A DNA stretch of 64,000 nucleotides, taken from Pseudogracilibacillus sp. (GTDB lineage: Bacteria > Bacillota > Bacilli > Bacillales > Amphibacillaceae). Both the position numbers and the translations under genes were made by a program. Positions 1 to 10,800 of this stretch are shown one piece after another. Under the pieces are notes generated by a model. It was not told the origin of the DNA and did no database searches. It worked only from the letters and a program-made list of their open reading frames with translations. The first letter of the stretch is position 1; the number at the start of each line of letters is the position of its first letter. Where the stretch lies: assembly GCA_026169815.1 (NCBI GenBank), contig JAPFDT010000006.1, positions 1 to 64,000 on the forward strand, in the 5' to 3' direction.

Positions 1-15
1 ATGTGATAATATGAT

Positions 16-165
16 AGAGCAAAGTTTAAGATTGTAGAGCAAATTTTAAGATGGGAGAGCAAATTATAAGATGGGAGAGCAAATGTTAAAGTGGGAGAGC
101 AAAGTTTAAGATTGGTGAGCAAATTTTAAGATGGGAGGGCATATTTTAAGCTGGGAGCGCAAATC
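16..165. repeat. 20-bp tandem repeat array, about 7 units, consensus agagcaaattttaagatggg
   Basis: Units read directly at 16, 36, 56, 76, 96, 116, 136 with strict 20-bp spacing. Confidence 0.95.
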
Positions 166-187
166 CGCTGTGCGAATTTGCTCTCCC
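153..187 (-). terminator. Hairpin directly after the ctaG-like stop codon
   Basis: gggagcgcaaatccgc tgt gcgaatttgctctccc, inverted repeat with 2 mismatches; no clear T-tract, so terminator function is uncertain. Confidence 0.5.
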
Positions 188-781
188 TTATTTTACATGA
201 ATAGATGATACTCCTTCATAGTCTTCGTAGAATTGATTCGGATAGATAAAAAATGATTGCACAACAAAGATTATAAAACATAATGCAACGAGTAAAAAAC
301 TCCAACCTAATGTACGTTGATCGACAATTAAATAGTTATTACATAATTGATCAGGCGAAAATATATACAACCAAGACATAATCATGTACAACAATGCTAA
401 AATAACTAAGGCAATATTTTTTGCTGTTAACGACACTTTAGCCCAACTATCACGTAAAGGCACACCTATTAAAAATGGCCAACTAATAAATTTAAATACT
501 TCCATATATGTTGTTGTCATCGCATCATCCATTGCTCTTGGAATAAGCCAAAAACTAAAGACTATAATAAATAACAACATACCGGGAAATCCATTTTCAT
601 TCCATTTACGGAAAAAGTTTGGGATCTTTTTTTGTAATAATGGCGTCATAAGCATCCCAACAACTGCAAGTAATGGCATTTGAACATGCATATGAATTGC
701 CATAATTGATTCAGATAAATGTATAACAGGAGGTGCCATTAAAAATAAATATATGATAAGACCATAAACGGCTTGTTTCAT
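188..781 (-). CDS. CtaG-like cytochrome c oxidase assembly membrane protein
   Basis: 197-aa polytopic membrane protein next to SCO and ba3 oxidase genes; family call from composition and context. Confidence 0.55.
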   Translation of the reverse strand: MKQAVYGLIIYLFLMAPPVIHLSESIMAIHMHVQMPLLAVVGMLMTPLLQKKIPNFFRKWNENGFPGMLLFIIVFSFWLIPRAMDDAMTTTYMEVFKFISWPFLIGVPLRDSWAKVSLTAKNIALVILALLYMIMSWLYIFSPDQLCNNYLIVDQRTLGWSFLLVALCFIIFVVQSFFIYPNQFYEDYEGVSSIHVK

Positions 782-783
782 TG

Positions 784-1425
784 TTATACCTCCTTGTCTT
801 TATTTAATAAATCAATTACTTTTTCCGTTGCCCCTTCAATATCTTGATAATCCATTACGTCCATTAAATAACCTTCACGATCGACTAAATAAAACGCAAC
901 ATTATGAGCATAATCACCATTTCCATCAGGAATTACGATTATATCAAATTCGTCTAACATCTTATCCAACTCTGTCTCATCAGCAATTCTCGCCATGCGC
1001 CAAACATCACCATCTCCACCAATATTTTCTCGGTAATTATCTAGTATTTCTGGTGTATCTCGCTCAGGATCAAAGCTGACACTTAAAAACATTAAATCAT
1101 CGCCTAAATATTGTTCCGGAATTTCCTCATAGATTTCTTTTACATTCATCTCTAACTCAGGACACACTGTCGAACAAGCAGTATAGATAAAAGTCATTAA
1201 CATATACTTTCCTGTGAATTCATCAAAATCATATTCTGCCCCTAAACTATCTTCTAATGTCACTTCAGGTAGTTTAGGTTTTTCATCTAATAAAATATTT
1301 GTCCGTGCTGTCTCAGCTGTATATGCGCTAAATCCATCTGTTCCAACATAAAAAATAATCAAACCAAATATCAGTACTACTGCAGTTGCAATCCACTGAT
1401 TTCTATGTTGTTTCATTTCTATCAC
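784..1425 (-). CDS. SCO1/SenC family copper chaperone
   Basis: TACSTVCPEL CxxxC motif, thioredoxin-like fold, N-terminal TM, adjacent to oxidase genes. Confidence 0.88.
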   Translation of the reverse strand: MIEMKQHRNQWIATAVVLIFGLIIFYVGTDGFSAYTAETARTNILLDEKPKLPEVTLEDSLGAEYDFDEFTGKYMLMTFIYTACSTVCPELEMNVKEIYEEIPEQYLGDDLMFLSVSFDPERDTPEILDNYRENIGGDGDVWRMARIADETELDKMLDEFDIIVIPDGNGDYAHNVAFYLVDREGYLMDVMDYQDIEGATEKVIDLLNKDKEV

Positions 1426-1540
1426 ATCCCTTCGAAGTTATCATAAATGTGAGGAATAAAATATAGGGGGAACTTGAGCACCGTTCACCATTACTACCGT
1501 GATGATGCTCAAGCTTGTTGCAAATAAAACTACCTAATTT

Positions 1541-3229
1541 TTACCATGTTTTAAATGGTGGTGATCCTGGTGGTGCATTCATAATAATATCAACAAGTGG
1601 TATGACATATCCCATTGAGATAACAGCAATCATTAAGACTACCCATAAACTCCAACGCTCTGTCCATTTTGGTGTTGGTGATGCATCGTCTTCTACTTCC
1701 GCTATTGGGAATTCCGTTTCTCCCTTTGGTGCTTTAAACATTAGATGAAATACTAGGTACACCATCATAAATACTGAAATTAATAATATTGTTGCTCCAA
1801 TCCCAACTGCGATTAAATATGGATCCCAACCTGCTGCTACTGAACTTCCAAAATAATCACTAAATGACGTTCTTCTAGGTGCTCCGAATAATCCGACTGT
1901 ATGCATTGAGATAGATAGAAATGCCATCCCGACCATCCAAAGAATAATTTGCCAAATAGCGAATTTGTTCATTTTTGGTGTCATAATACGTTTTGCTAAA
2001 TGTGGGACAAGCCAATAAGCTACTCCAAAGAATGTTAATGCAACCGAAACACCAACAGTTAAGTGGAAATGTCCTGTAACCCATAATGTATTATGCACAA
2101 CCTGGTTTAACTGGAAGTTTGTTTGGGCAATTCCACCAGCACCTGCTGGGATGAATGTTGCCATTGCTAAAAACGGCGCAAGGAAACGTGCATCTTTCCA
2201 AGGTAATTTCTTAAACCAACCGAGTAATCCTTTTCCACCTTTTTTACGACCAGTACGTTCGAAAATTGCAAACATCGCAAATGCTGTCATTAATGAAGGG
2301 AATGCAATAGATAAACTCATGAATACGTGCATATATTTTAACCCTTCCGTAAATCCTGGATCGATGATTTGGTGGTGAAATCCACCTGGTACGTTTAAAA
2401 TAACGATTAATATGGCAACTACTCTTGCTAATGTGTCACTAAATTGACGTCCACCGATAACTTTTGGAACAATCACATACCATGCCGAAACTGCTGTAAA
2501 ATACCAAACGTTTACTAACGTATGTCCAAAACTCCAGAATAGTGTCCGACTTAATAAAACGTTAACGCCTTCTGTCCAACCAAACGCCCAAGGAATTAAT
2601 GTTAATACTTCATACGTAACACCAAGTGTTGCGGTAAATAACAAGATGAAAATTCCTGTGGCAAAGAATGAGAATAATGGTACATGTTTTCCACGATTAT
2701 TCTTTTTCCAATGTCCAACATTGATGAACACTCCAATTGCTGCTGACCAAACTCCTAATACAATTAATACTAATCCAATATAAAACCAAGGAGATGCCGC
2801 CATTGGTGGATAGAAAGTGTACAGTACAGACGCTTCACCAATAATAACTTGAGATGCTGCAAGTGCCGTACCAGCTACCATTAACCAAAATGCCGTCCAA
2901 CCTAACTTTCTAACGGAAGGAATGAGACCACCTAATGTATGTGACACTCCTGCATATAAATATCCTGCTAAAAATGTCCCCGTAAAAACTAGAACTAGTA
3001 AGATTCCGTGTGCGGTTAATGTTTGATAATAGTCAAACCAAGATGGCATTGTAATTAAATTTGCTCTCTCTAACCCTTGAAAAAGACCTAAAATCCCTCC
3101 AAGTAATAACGCCGCAAATGAAACTCCTAAAAAAGATAAAGACAATTTTGAGTCTTGTGGATTTGTTGCAATAAGTTCACTAGCTTTTGATTTTGACTTT
3201 TGAATAAATGATTGATTTACTGCTTCCAT
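1541..3229 (-). CDS. ba3-type cytochrome c oxidase subunit I
   Basis: 562-aa heme-copper oxidase subunit I, with HFHLTVG and SFGHTLVNVWY segments; subunit II gene upstream. Confidence 0.93.
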   Translation of the reverse strand: MEAVNQSFIQKSKSKASELIATNPQDSKLSLSFLGVSFAALLLGGILGLFQGLERANLITMPSWFDYYQTLTAHGILLVLVFTGTFLAGYLYAGVSHTLGGLIPSVRKLGWTAFWLMVAGTALAASQVIIGEASVLYTFYPPMAASPWFYIGLVLIVLGVWSAAIGVFINVGHWKKNNRGKHVPLFSFFATGIFILLFTATLGVTYEVLTLIPWAFGWTEGVNVLLSRTLFWSFGHTLVNVWYFTAVSAWYVIVPKVIGGRQFSDTLARVVAILIVILNVPGGFHHQIIDPGFTEGLKYMHVFMSLSIAFPSLMTAFAMFAIFERTGRKKGGKGLLGWFKKLPWKDARFLAPFLAMATFIPAGAGGIAQTNFQLNQVVHNTLWVTGHFHLTVGVSVALTFFGVAYWLVPHLAKRIMTPKMNKFAIWQIILWMVGMAFLSISMHTVGLFGAPRRTSFSDYFGSSVAAGWDPYLIAVGIGATILLISVFMMVYLVFHLMFKAPKGETEFPIAEVEDDASPTPKWTERWSLWVVLMIAVISMGYVIPLVDIIMNAPPGSPPFKTW

Positions 3230-3247
3230 TTTCTTTTCCTCCTTTCC

Positions 3248-3715
3248 TTATTTCACTGTTATAGTCGTACTCATTAATTGGTGACCTGCTCCACAATATT
3301 CGTTACATAAAATTAAATATTCTCCAGGCTCATTGAATGTTTGTTTAATTGTTTGAATATGTCCTGGTAAAACCATTGCATTCACGTTTGTATCAATGAT
3401 TTGCATGCCGTGTACAACGTCTTTTGAAGTCATAATGAACTCAACCTCTGAACCAACTGGAACTTCGATATCACCTGGATTAAAACTGAATACTTCTAAT
3501 GTCATGACGACTTCATATTTATTGTCTCCAACTTCATAGACACCTGGTTCATCAAATGGTGCTGTTTGTTCAACTTGTTCTGGATCAATCGTTTCCTTAT
3601 GACTTGGCGGTCCCATTTCCTGAGCAAATGCTTGATAACCTGTAACAATCATTGAACCGATAATAATGACAACTGCAAATATAAGCCAAATTTCTTCAAA
3701 TCGATGTAATTTCAA
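3248..3715 (-). CDS. ba3-type cytochrome c oxidase subunit II
   Basis: CuA motif CNEYCGAGHQLM, N-terminal TM. Confidence 0.93.
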   Translation of the reverse strand: MKLHRFEEIWLIFAVVIIIGSMIVTGYQAFAQEMGPPSHKETIDPEQVEQTAPFDEPGVYEVGDNKYEVVMTLEVFSFNPGDIEVPVGSEVEFIMTSKDVVHGMQIIDTNVNAMVLPGHIQTIKQTFNEPGEYLILCNEYCGAGHQLMSTTITVK

Positions 3716-3730
3716 TTTCTTCCCCTCCCT

Positions 3731-3886
3731 TTATACTCGCGTCATATAAAAATAAAATAAAACTAATATAAAGAACAAAATACCGCCTCCGACAAATACA
3801 ACTGTCGAAAATAATGTTCCTTTTAAAGAGTTAATCTCTTCATGGTCAACTTGAACGTCTACTTTTTCTACATCAGATGTACGCAT
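3731..3886 (-). CDS. Cytochrome c oxidase subunit IIa-like single-TM protein (51 aa)
   Basis: Not in ORF track. Translates to MRTSDVEKVDVQVDHEEINSLKGTLFSTVVFVGGGILFFILVLFYFYMTRV*, preceded by taggaggggtttt SD, immediately upstream of subunit II. Confidence 0.8.
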   Translation of the reverse strand: MRTSDVEKVDVQVDHEEINSLKGTLFSTVVFVGGGILFFILVLFYFYMTRV

Positions 3887-4136
3887 GAAAACCCCTCCTA
3901 AATTATTATTGATTGATTGCTTCTCTTACTTAAATACAGTATAGACCGAATTAAAGTCGCCTAAAGTGATAGAAATCACATGAGGATTTTTCTCATTTAC
4001 TATATTTTTCACGTAACAAGGAGAACGCTTTAATTATAAAACATTGATAACTCAACCTTTTCAATCAAAAAAGAGCGCATCACTACGGATACACTCTAAC
4101 TGATAATCATTTTCATTTATGTCAATTTTATGTCGC

Positions 4137-7100
4137 TTACATTTTTATTGTGAGATCTTTTGCAAAGAAATAAACATATGCTCCTTTAATATCTGTTTGT
4201 AAAATATCTGCTAAAGCACGTTTATATAAATCTATTTGTACACGGTAACGTTCTTTTAATTTTTCTAGTAATTCATCTGTTACTTCCGCATCTTCAATTG
4301 TGTCTGTTTTGTAATCGACAATAATTGCCCCTTCATCTGTATGAACAATACAGTCCATGACACCTTGAATTAATACTTGTTCATTCGTTTCGCTTTTCCA
4401 ATCTGGATACACTTCTTTAGCAGCAAGGGCATACGTAAATGGTACCTCGCGCTCCACATTGTCATGTGCTAACATTAACTCAGCAATCTCTGTTTGGAAA
4501 AACTGTGCAATCGCACTTACATCAATGACATTTGCTTCTTCTGCTGTTATCTTCTCTTCTGCAACAAAACGAGCGAGCCACTCAGTAATGTCAGCTTCAT
4601 TCCATTGCTTTGTTAATGGAATATATTGCATCACTGCGTGCATAGCTGTTCCAATTTCTGCAGCTGATAACGTATGGTCTGTTTGTAAGAAATTAGGTTT
4701 ACTAACTAATGGTGCTCGGAATGGTTGAACAATTCGTGTATCACTATATTCATCCATCGTTTCTTGGCGACGTTTAATTTCTGTGACACTTTGTTTTGCT
4801 CTCGTTCTTGCCGCTTCTCTATATTGATATTGAAATCCTAACCTATTAGCTACTTTTTTAGCTCTTGTTTCCTGTTTATTTTCCTCCGCCGTTTCTTTCC
4901 AGTCTTGAGGCACTTCTTTCCATGCTTCAATGATTTCTTGCATCTTTTCACTAGATAAGATTTCTTTTTCGTCTATGTTAATTAATGTAGTAGCAGGAAC
5001 AGACTTTATATTCCATTTAGATGAATCTGTTAAAAATTCATCGACAACAGATACTCCAGACGATTCCTCTTCATATAAATACGCCGCTTGCTCATGACGA
5101 ATTAATGCTGGACCAACCCAATCTAAATATGATCGCGCATCTTTTCGCAATTGTGTCGGTAATACCCATGATTCATGGTCTAATACTGATTGCCATTTCT
5201 CTACTTCTTTTTCAAAAGAAGGAACATTACCTACCATAATAAGCTTTTCTTTCGCACGGGTCATCGCAACATATAACACACGCATTTCTTCTGCTAACAT
5301 TTTTCGTAAAGAATCTTGTTGTAAGGCGATATAATAAAGTGTCGGATAGGTAATCCGTTTTTCTGGATCAATAAACTTCGTCGCAAATCCTAAATCTTTA
5401 TCTAAAATATATTTACTACGAATATCTTGGAAATTAAACTGCTTTTTCATTCCACCTAAAAGAACAATCGGAAATTCTAATCCTTTACTTTTATGAATCG
5501 TCATAATGCGGACAACATTTTCTTGTTCACTTAATGCACGTGCTTCTCCTAAGTCTTTATCTTGTTCTTGCATATTTTCAATAAAGCGTAAGAAGCGGAA
5601 TAACCCTCTAAAGGATGTAGCTTCATAGCCACGAGCACGATCGTAAAGCGCCCGTAAATTCGCTTGACGCTGTCGTCCTCCGGGAATTCCCCCGACAAAA
5701 TCGAAATAACCTGTCACTTGATAAATCTCCCAAATTAATTCTGATAAGGCCCCTTCTTTCGCTAACGTTCTGAAATGTTTCAATTGTGCTAAGAAATGTT
5801 GCAAGACACGACTAATCTCATTATCTTGTTTAACAAACTCCTGCAATGACTCATAGTAAGGTACTTTTTCTTTTTCAAGTCGAATTTGCGCCAACTCTTC
5901 TTCATTTAGTCCAACAATTGGTGAACGTAACACAGATGCTAATGGTATATCTTGATATGGGTTATCAATTATTTTCAACATATTAATCATCACTTGAATT
6001 TCAATTGCTACAAAATAGCCGCTTCGTAATTCAGCATGAACTGGAATTCCTTGTTTTTTCAACTCATCAACGATAATTGGTGCATCTGATAAAGAACGCG
6101 ATAAAATAACAACATCACGATATTGCGCCGAACGAGTTCGTTCTAATGTTTTATCGTACACTTGTAGTGGAGCATCTCCGCTTTCTCCTAATAAATACTT
6201 GATTTTCTTTGCGTAAAAACGGGCTTCTAATTGTGCATTTTCCACGTTTTCTACATTTTCGCCATCCTTTGTTTGTTCCTCTGTCGTCTCACGATCAATG
6301 ACAGCTAATTCAACTTCAGGTTCTGAAACTGGCATATCGTCATAAGAAAGGTTTCCATAGACTAGCTCTGCCTTTTCATCATAGTCGATTTCGCCAAGCC
6401 CTTCATCGAAAATTTGTTTGAAAATGTAGTTGGCTCCGATTAACACTTCTTCACGACTTCGGAAATTTTTCGCTAAATCAATTCGATAACCTGCTGTTGG
6501 ATCTTGGTAAAATTGTTTATATTTCTCAATAAATAACGTCGGCTCTGCATGACGGAAACGATAAATACTTTGCTTCACATCACCAACCATAAACATATTG
6601 CCCGGACCTTCTTCGTCACTTACGACTGATAAAATTGATTCTTGGACAAGGTTAATATCTTGATATTCGTCAACTAAAATTTCTTTAAATTGCTTCTTAT
6701 ATTGATGAGCAACTTTTGACGGAACAATCACTTCTTCCGTTGATGATTCATCAATTAAAATTTGCAAACAAAAATGTTCTAAATCAGAAAAATCAACTAA
6801 AGCTTGTTCACGTTTTACCGTTTCAAAACGTTGTTTAAACTCGCCAACTAGTTGCGTGACTTTTTTAATCGCTGGATAAAGTGCGCGCATATCTGCTAAA
6901 TGAGCTTGGAAATTCCGGCTAAACCAAGCCTTTTTCCATTTATTCCATTGGTCACGGAATTGTTTACGAATATCTTTAATGATTTCCTTTTTATCTTCAT
7001 TACATTCGACACGTTTCGTCGACAACCTTTTCAAAGTACTCGTCGTCATAAACTGTTGTAAAGCATCCCATTCTGTTACCTTTTCGAGTGCTGTATCAAT

Positions 7101-7877
7101 TAATACAAGGTCAGCTTCTAGTGCATCTAAATAATGGTACGGGCCATCGCTTTCTCTTGCAATCCCAATCGCTCGGTTAATTTCTTTTTGAAACGATTGT
7201 AACTGTTCCTCTGCTTCCGCTTTTAAAAAATTCAACCAAGCAATATCCGCTTCTTCAATAGATTCATCTATGTTATACGTTTCTGCAACTTGATCAAGCC
7301 ACTCTTCTGGCCATGGATTTTGCATCGCAAATGTATATAATCGTAAAACGAGTTGAGCCACATCTGCATCATTTCTATCATTTGAAAACATATCAACAAC
7401 AGTGAAAAAGTCTGTTAATGACGCATCTTCACGTCCATAATAATCTTCTAGTAATTCTTCTAGCACTTCTTGTTTCGTCATTTCAATTTCCATTTCATCG
7501 GCAATTCGAAAGCTCGGGTCAATATCGAGTAAATAAGCATATTGACGAATAACTGATGTACAAAACGCATGCAAGGTTGAAATCGAAGCACGTTGTAACA
7601 ACGATAATTGTTTTTTCAAATGATAAGAAGTCGGATCTTTTTTAATTGCTTCTTCTAACGCTTCGCCAATCCGATTCCTCATTTCCTCAGCTGCCGCATT
7701 CGTAAATGTCGCAACGAGAATTTCATCAATATCAATTGGATCTTCTTTCGATAGTAACTTTTGAATAATCCGCTCCACTAACACAGCTGTCTTTCCCGAA
7801 CCAGCCGCCGCCGCAACGAGTATATTTTTTCCTGATTCATCTATCGCTTCTTGTTGTTCTACTGTCCATTTCACCAT
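4137..7877 (-). CDS. addA: ATP-dependent helicase/nuclease subunit A
   Basis: 1246 aa; AAAGSGKTAVLVERI Walker A, VDEYQDIN, VDYKTDTIED nuclease motif. Confidence 0.97.
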   Translation of the reverse strand: MVKWTVEQQEAIDESGKNILVAAAAGSGKTAVLVERIIQKLLSKEDPIDIDEILVATFTNAAAEEMRNRIGEALEEAIKKDPTSYHLKKQLSLLQRASISTLHAFCTSVIRQYAYLLDIDPSFRIADEMEIEMTKQEVLEELLEDYYGREDASLTDFFTVVDMFSNDRNDADVAQLVLRLYTFAMQNPWPEEWLDQVAETYNIDESIEEADIAWLNFLKAEAEEQLQSFQKEINRAIGIARESDGPYHYLDALEADLVLIDTALEKVTEWDALQQFMTTSTLKRLSTKRVECNEDKKEIIKDIRKQFRDQWNKWKKAWFSRNFQAHLADMRALYPAIKKVTQLVGEFKQRFETVKREQALVDFSDLEHFCLQILIDESSTEEVIVPSKVAHQYKKQFKEILVDEYQDINLVQESILSVVSDEEGPGNMFMVGDVKQSIYRFRHAEPTLFIEKYKQFYQDPTAGYRIDLAKNFRSREEVLIGANYIFKQIFDEGLGEIDYDEKAELVYGNLSYDDMPVSEPEVELAVIDRETTEEQTKDGENVENVENAQLEARFYAKKIKYLLGESGDAPLQVYDKTLERTRSAQYRDVVILSRSLSDAPIIVDELKKQGIPVHAELRSGYFVAIEIQVMINMLKIIDNPYQDIPLASVLRSPIVGLNEEELAQIRLEKEKVPYYESLQEFVKQDNEISRVLQHFLAQLKHFRTLAKEGALSELIWEIYQVTGYFDFVGGIPGGRQRQANLRALYDRARGYEATSFRGLFRFLRFIENMQEQDKDLGEARALSEQENVVRIMTIHKSKGLEFPIVLLGGMKKQFNFQDIRSKYILDKDLGFATKFIDPEKRITYPTLYYIALQQDSLRKMLAEEMRVLYVAMTRAKEKLIMVGNVPSFEKEVEKWQSVLDHESWVLPTQLRKDARSYLDWVGPALIRHEQAAYLYEEESSGVSVVDEFLTDSSKWNIKSVPATTLINIDEKEILSSEKMQEIIEAWKEVPQDWKETAEENKQETRAKKVANRLGFQYQYREAARTRAKQSVTEIKRRQETMDEYSDTRIVQPFRAPLVSKPNFLQTDHTLSAAEIGTAMHAVMQYIPLTKQWNEADITEWLARFVAEEKITAEEANVIDVSAIAQFFQTEIAELMLAHDNVEREVPFTYALAAKEVYPDWKSETNEQVLIQGVMDCIVHTDEGAIIVDYKTDTIEDAEVTDELLEKLKERYRVQIDLYKRALADILQTDIKGAYVYFFAKDLTIKM

Positions 7878-7892
7878 ATGATCCCCTCCTTA

Positions 7893-10800
7893 TTATTTAT
7901 TTTCACCTTTATTTGTTTCCGTCGCTAACCGTGCAAAAATATCATCTTCTTTTAATGGGGGTAATCGTCTAAAGTTATTTTCAGCTAATATTGGATCGAA
8001 TTGACAAACCGACTTAAAATCACAAAATGTACACGCAATACCATTTCGGTTTTCATAAGGGTTTAAATCAACTCGTCCAGATGTAATGTCTAAACCTGCT
8101 CGCTCAATTAAGCGATGCATATGGTTTTGTAACATTGTAAACGTCTGTTCATCTGCTACTTTTGACGAAGAATAAAAGCCGCCATCTTTCTTTAAAGCAA
8201 ATGGCGCAATATCACTGTGACCAGTATCGACTGTCGTATCTATCAAACGGGCAATTTCTTCTTGTGCGCGAACTAATCCGTCCATTTTATATTCTTTAAA
8301 CAATTTATGTTCAATCTCATCATCTGCTAAACGATTATCTTCTGATAACATGGCATCATGAACGTGGAAATACAATACACCCGCAGGACTTGCTTCCATC
8401 CCCAACCACGCTTGTGATTGTGATAGGACAACATCTAAATACGTTAACATTTGCAATGCTAAACCATAATAAACATCAAGTAAGTCTAACCCTCGTGAAC
8501 TTGACTTATAATCAATAATTCGTAAATATAATTGTTCATGTTCAATCGCTTTATCGACACGATCAATTCGTCCACGTAACAATAATTCATACCCATTTGG
8601 TAATGCAACTGAAAGTGGTGCTAATTCATCTTTAAAACCAAAGCCTAACTCAATTCCGACAGGTGAAAATCCGCTCGCGCGTGCTTGTTCACTTAATATA
8701 TACGTCGCTTGAGCAATTACATCTTGTAATTTCTTTTGAATATATTGATAACGATTCGAACTAGATAAGATTTGATGTTGTAAAGCTGGCGCTAAATGAG
8801 ACATTGATTTACGTGCATAGGACGATGATTCTTTTTTTGTAATCGCAGCAAAATCTTTGCCTTCTTCTTGCACCCATTGGGTAATCGTTTTTAACGCTTC
8901 ATGGAATAATTGCCCAATATCTGGTGCATCTAACTTAAACGTGCGACGCTCTTCTAAGCCTAAACTATATTGAGCAAAATGTTGGTAAGAACAGCGATAC
9001 AACATTTCTAAACGTGACACACTCGTTTTAACTTGCTTCGGATAAAGTCGTTTAACCGTTTCTTCTGATAAAGAACGTGTTGTATTTTCATAAAATAAAC
9101 TTTGCAATACTTTATACGTCGTCTCCGATCTCTCCTCATGTGTCATATACCAATCGAGCACATCCCACCAAATGTCTTCCATCTCACCGCTACGTAAATA
9201 TCTTGCTAATTGCGCTGTCATCGGAGCACGTGTTTTATCCTGCGTCGTAATAAAACGACTCGCCTCATATAATTCATCTGGCTCTGTTAATAATAGCGGA
9301 TGAGTCACACTCGGGAAAAATTCTTTTACACGATTAATGAGCGGTGATGCTATTTTCGTATTACCTTCATTGTTACTAATCGCATAACTAACCCACAAAT
9401 AGTCCGTCGCTGTTGTAAATGCTAAATACATATAAAAATTGTCATCTAATAACGTTCTGCGACTACTTGCCGCGAGTTCCATTCCAAACTGTTTTAAAAA
9501 TTCTCTTTCTTGCTCATTAATCATTCCATCAATGGCTGGTTTCATCGGCCAAAACCCTTCATTCACACCTAATAAAAAGGCACATTTTTTGCTTGTAATT
9601 CGTGAATGATCGATTGAACCAACAATAATATGATCCATCGTCGGCGGCACATGGGAAAATTCGAGCGCCTCTAAGCCTGCTTCAAATGTCGTTCGGAATA
9701 AGGAAAATGCCATCTTTTCATCGCCAATCATTTCAACCATTTCATCTAATAATTGGATAAAACCATTCCATACTTGTTCTTCTTCCCGTGCTTTTTCTAT
9801 CTCTCCTGCTTCATCATAACGAAAACGTTGTTGTTCTAATTGTTTTGCAACCCCAAGTTTTTCAACAGCTTCATAGACGATCGTACAGCGCTCTTTATTC
9901 GTAGCTCTTTTACGAATGGCTGCATCGACTTCTTGTAAGGCATCGACAACTTGTGCGCGATAAGCGTTTATTTTTTCTTCCATTGCTTTTTCTTCGTCTG
10001 TTTGTGCCGCATTGGTAAACCCTCTAAAACGTCCATACTTCCACTTGTCTTCTTTGAGCCATTGTGTTTTACGACGAATACCATATTCTAGGACATAATT
10101 TTCTAACTTATCAATCGCATCTTCATTTAATGGATGTTTTTCATCTGTTGCTGGAATAAAGCCTGTTTTCAGCAATCTAAACACAGCATCGTAGCGCCAA
10201 TTTGACTCAACAACATCAAATAAGGAACGAATAAATTCAATAAAAGGATGATTCAACATCGTTCGCTTTTCATCAATAAATACTGGAATGTGATAATCAT
10301 TAAATAGCGTTTGAATTAAATCATTATACTCCTCTGTATCACGGACAAAAATAACCATATCATTGTAACGATAATTTTCTTCACGTACTAACCGTAAGAT
10401 TTCTTGAATCATTCCTTCTAACTCAGCACGAGGATGGACTGCTTCAGCGAGCTGAACAGTTTTATTAACTTCCTTTTGATAAGCTTGAGCCGGTCTGTCG
10501 TCATAATGTTTTTCTAAATGAGCTAATGCTGAACCTTCCTTAAACTGTTCATATCTAGCATCAATTTCTTCTGTCGATTCTATCGTAACCTCGAGTTCGT
10601 CTGCTAATTGTTTCAAAGTCTGATGCGTCGTTGCTGTCTGATAAAATAAATCCAGTTCTGTTATATCATCATACAAGCTCGCTTCGTCAACTGTGAGCGC
10701 AATCGTCATGCGCTTACTTACTTGAAGTAGCTCACCAATAATACTTAACTCTTTAGGTGTAAAACGATGGAAACCATCAATATAAATTTCCGCTTCTTGT

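Noticed and set aside
16-165. Possible CRISPR array
   Set aside because: 20-bp units abut with no spacers and no cas genes in the window.
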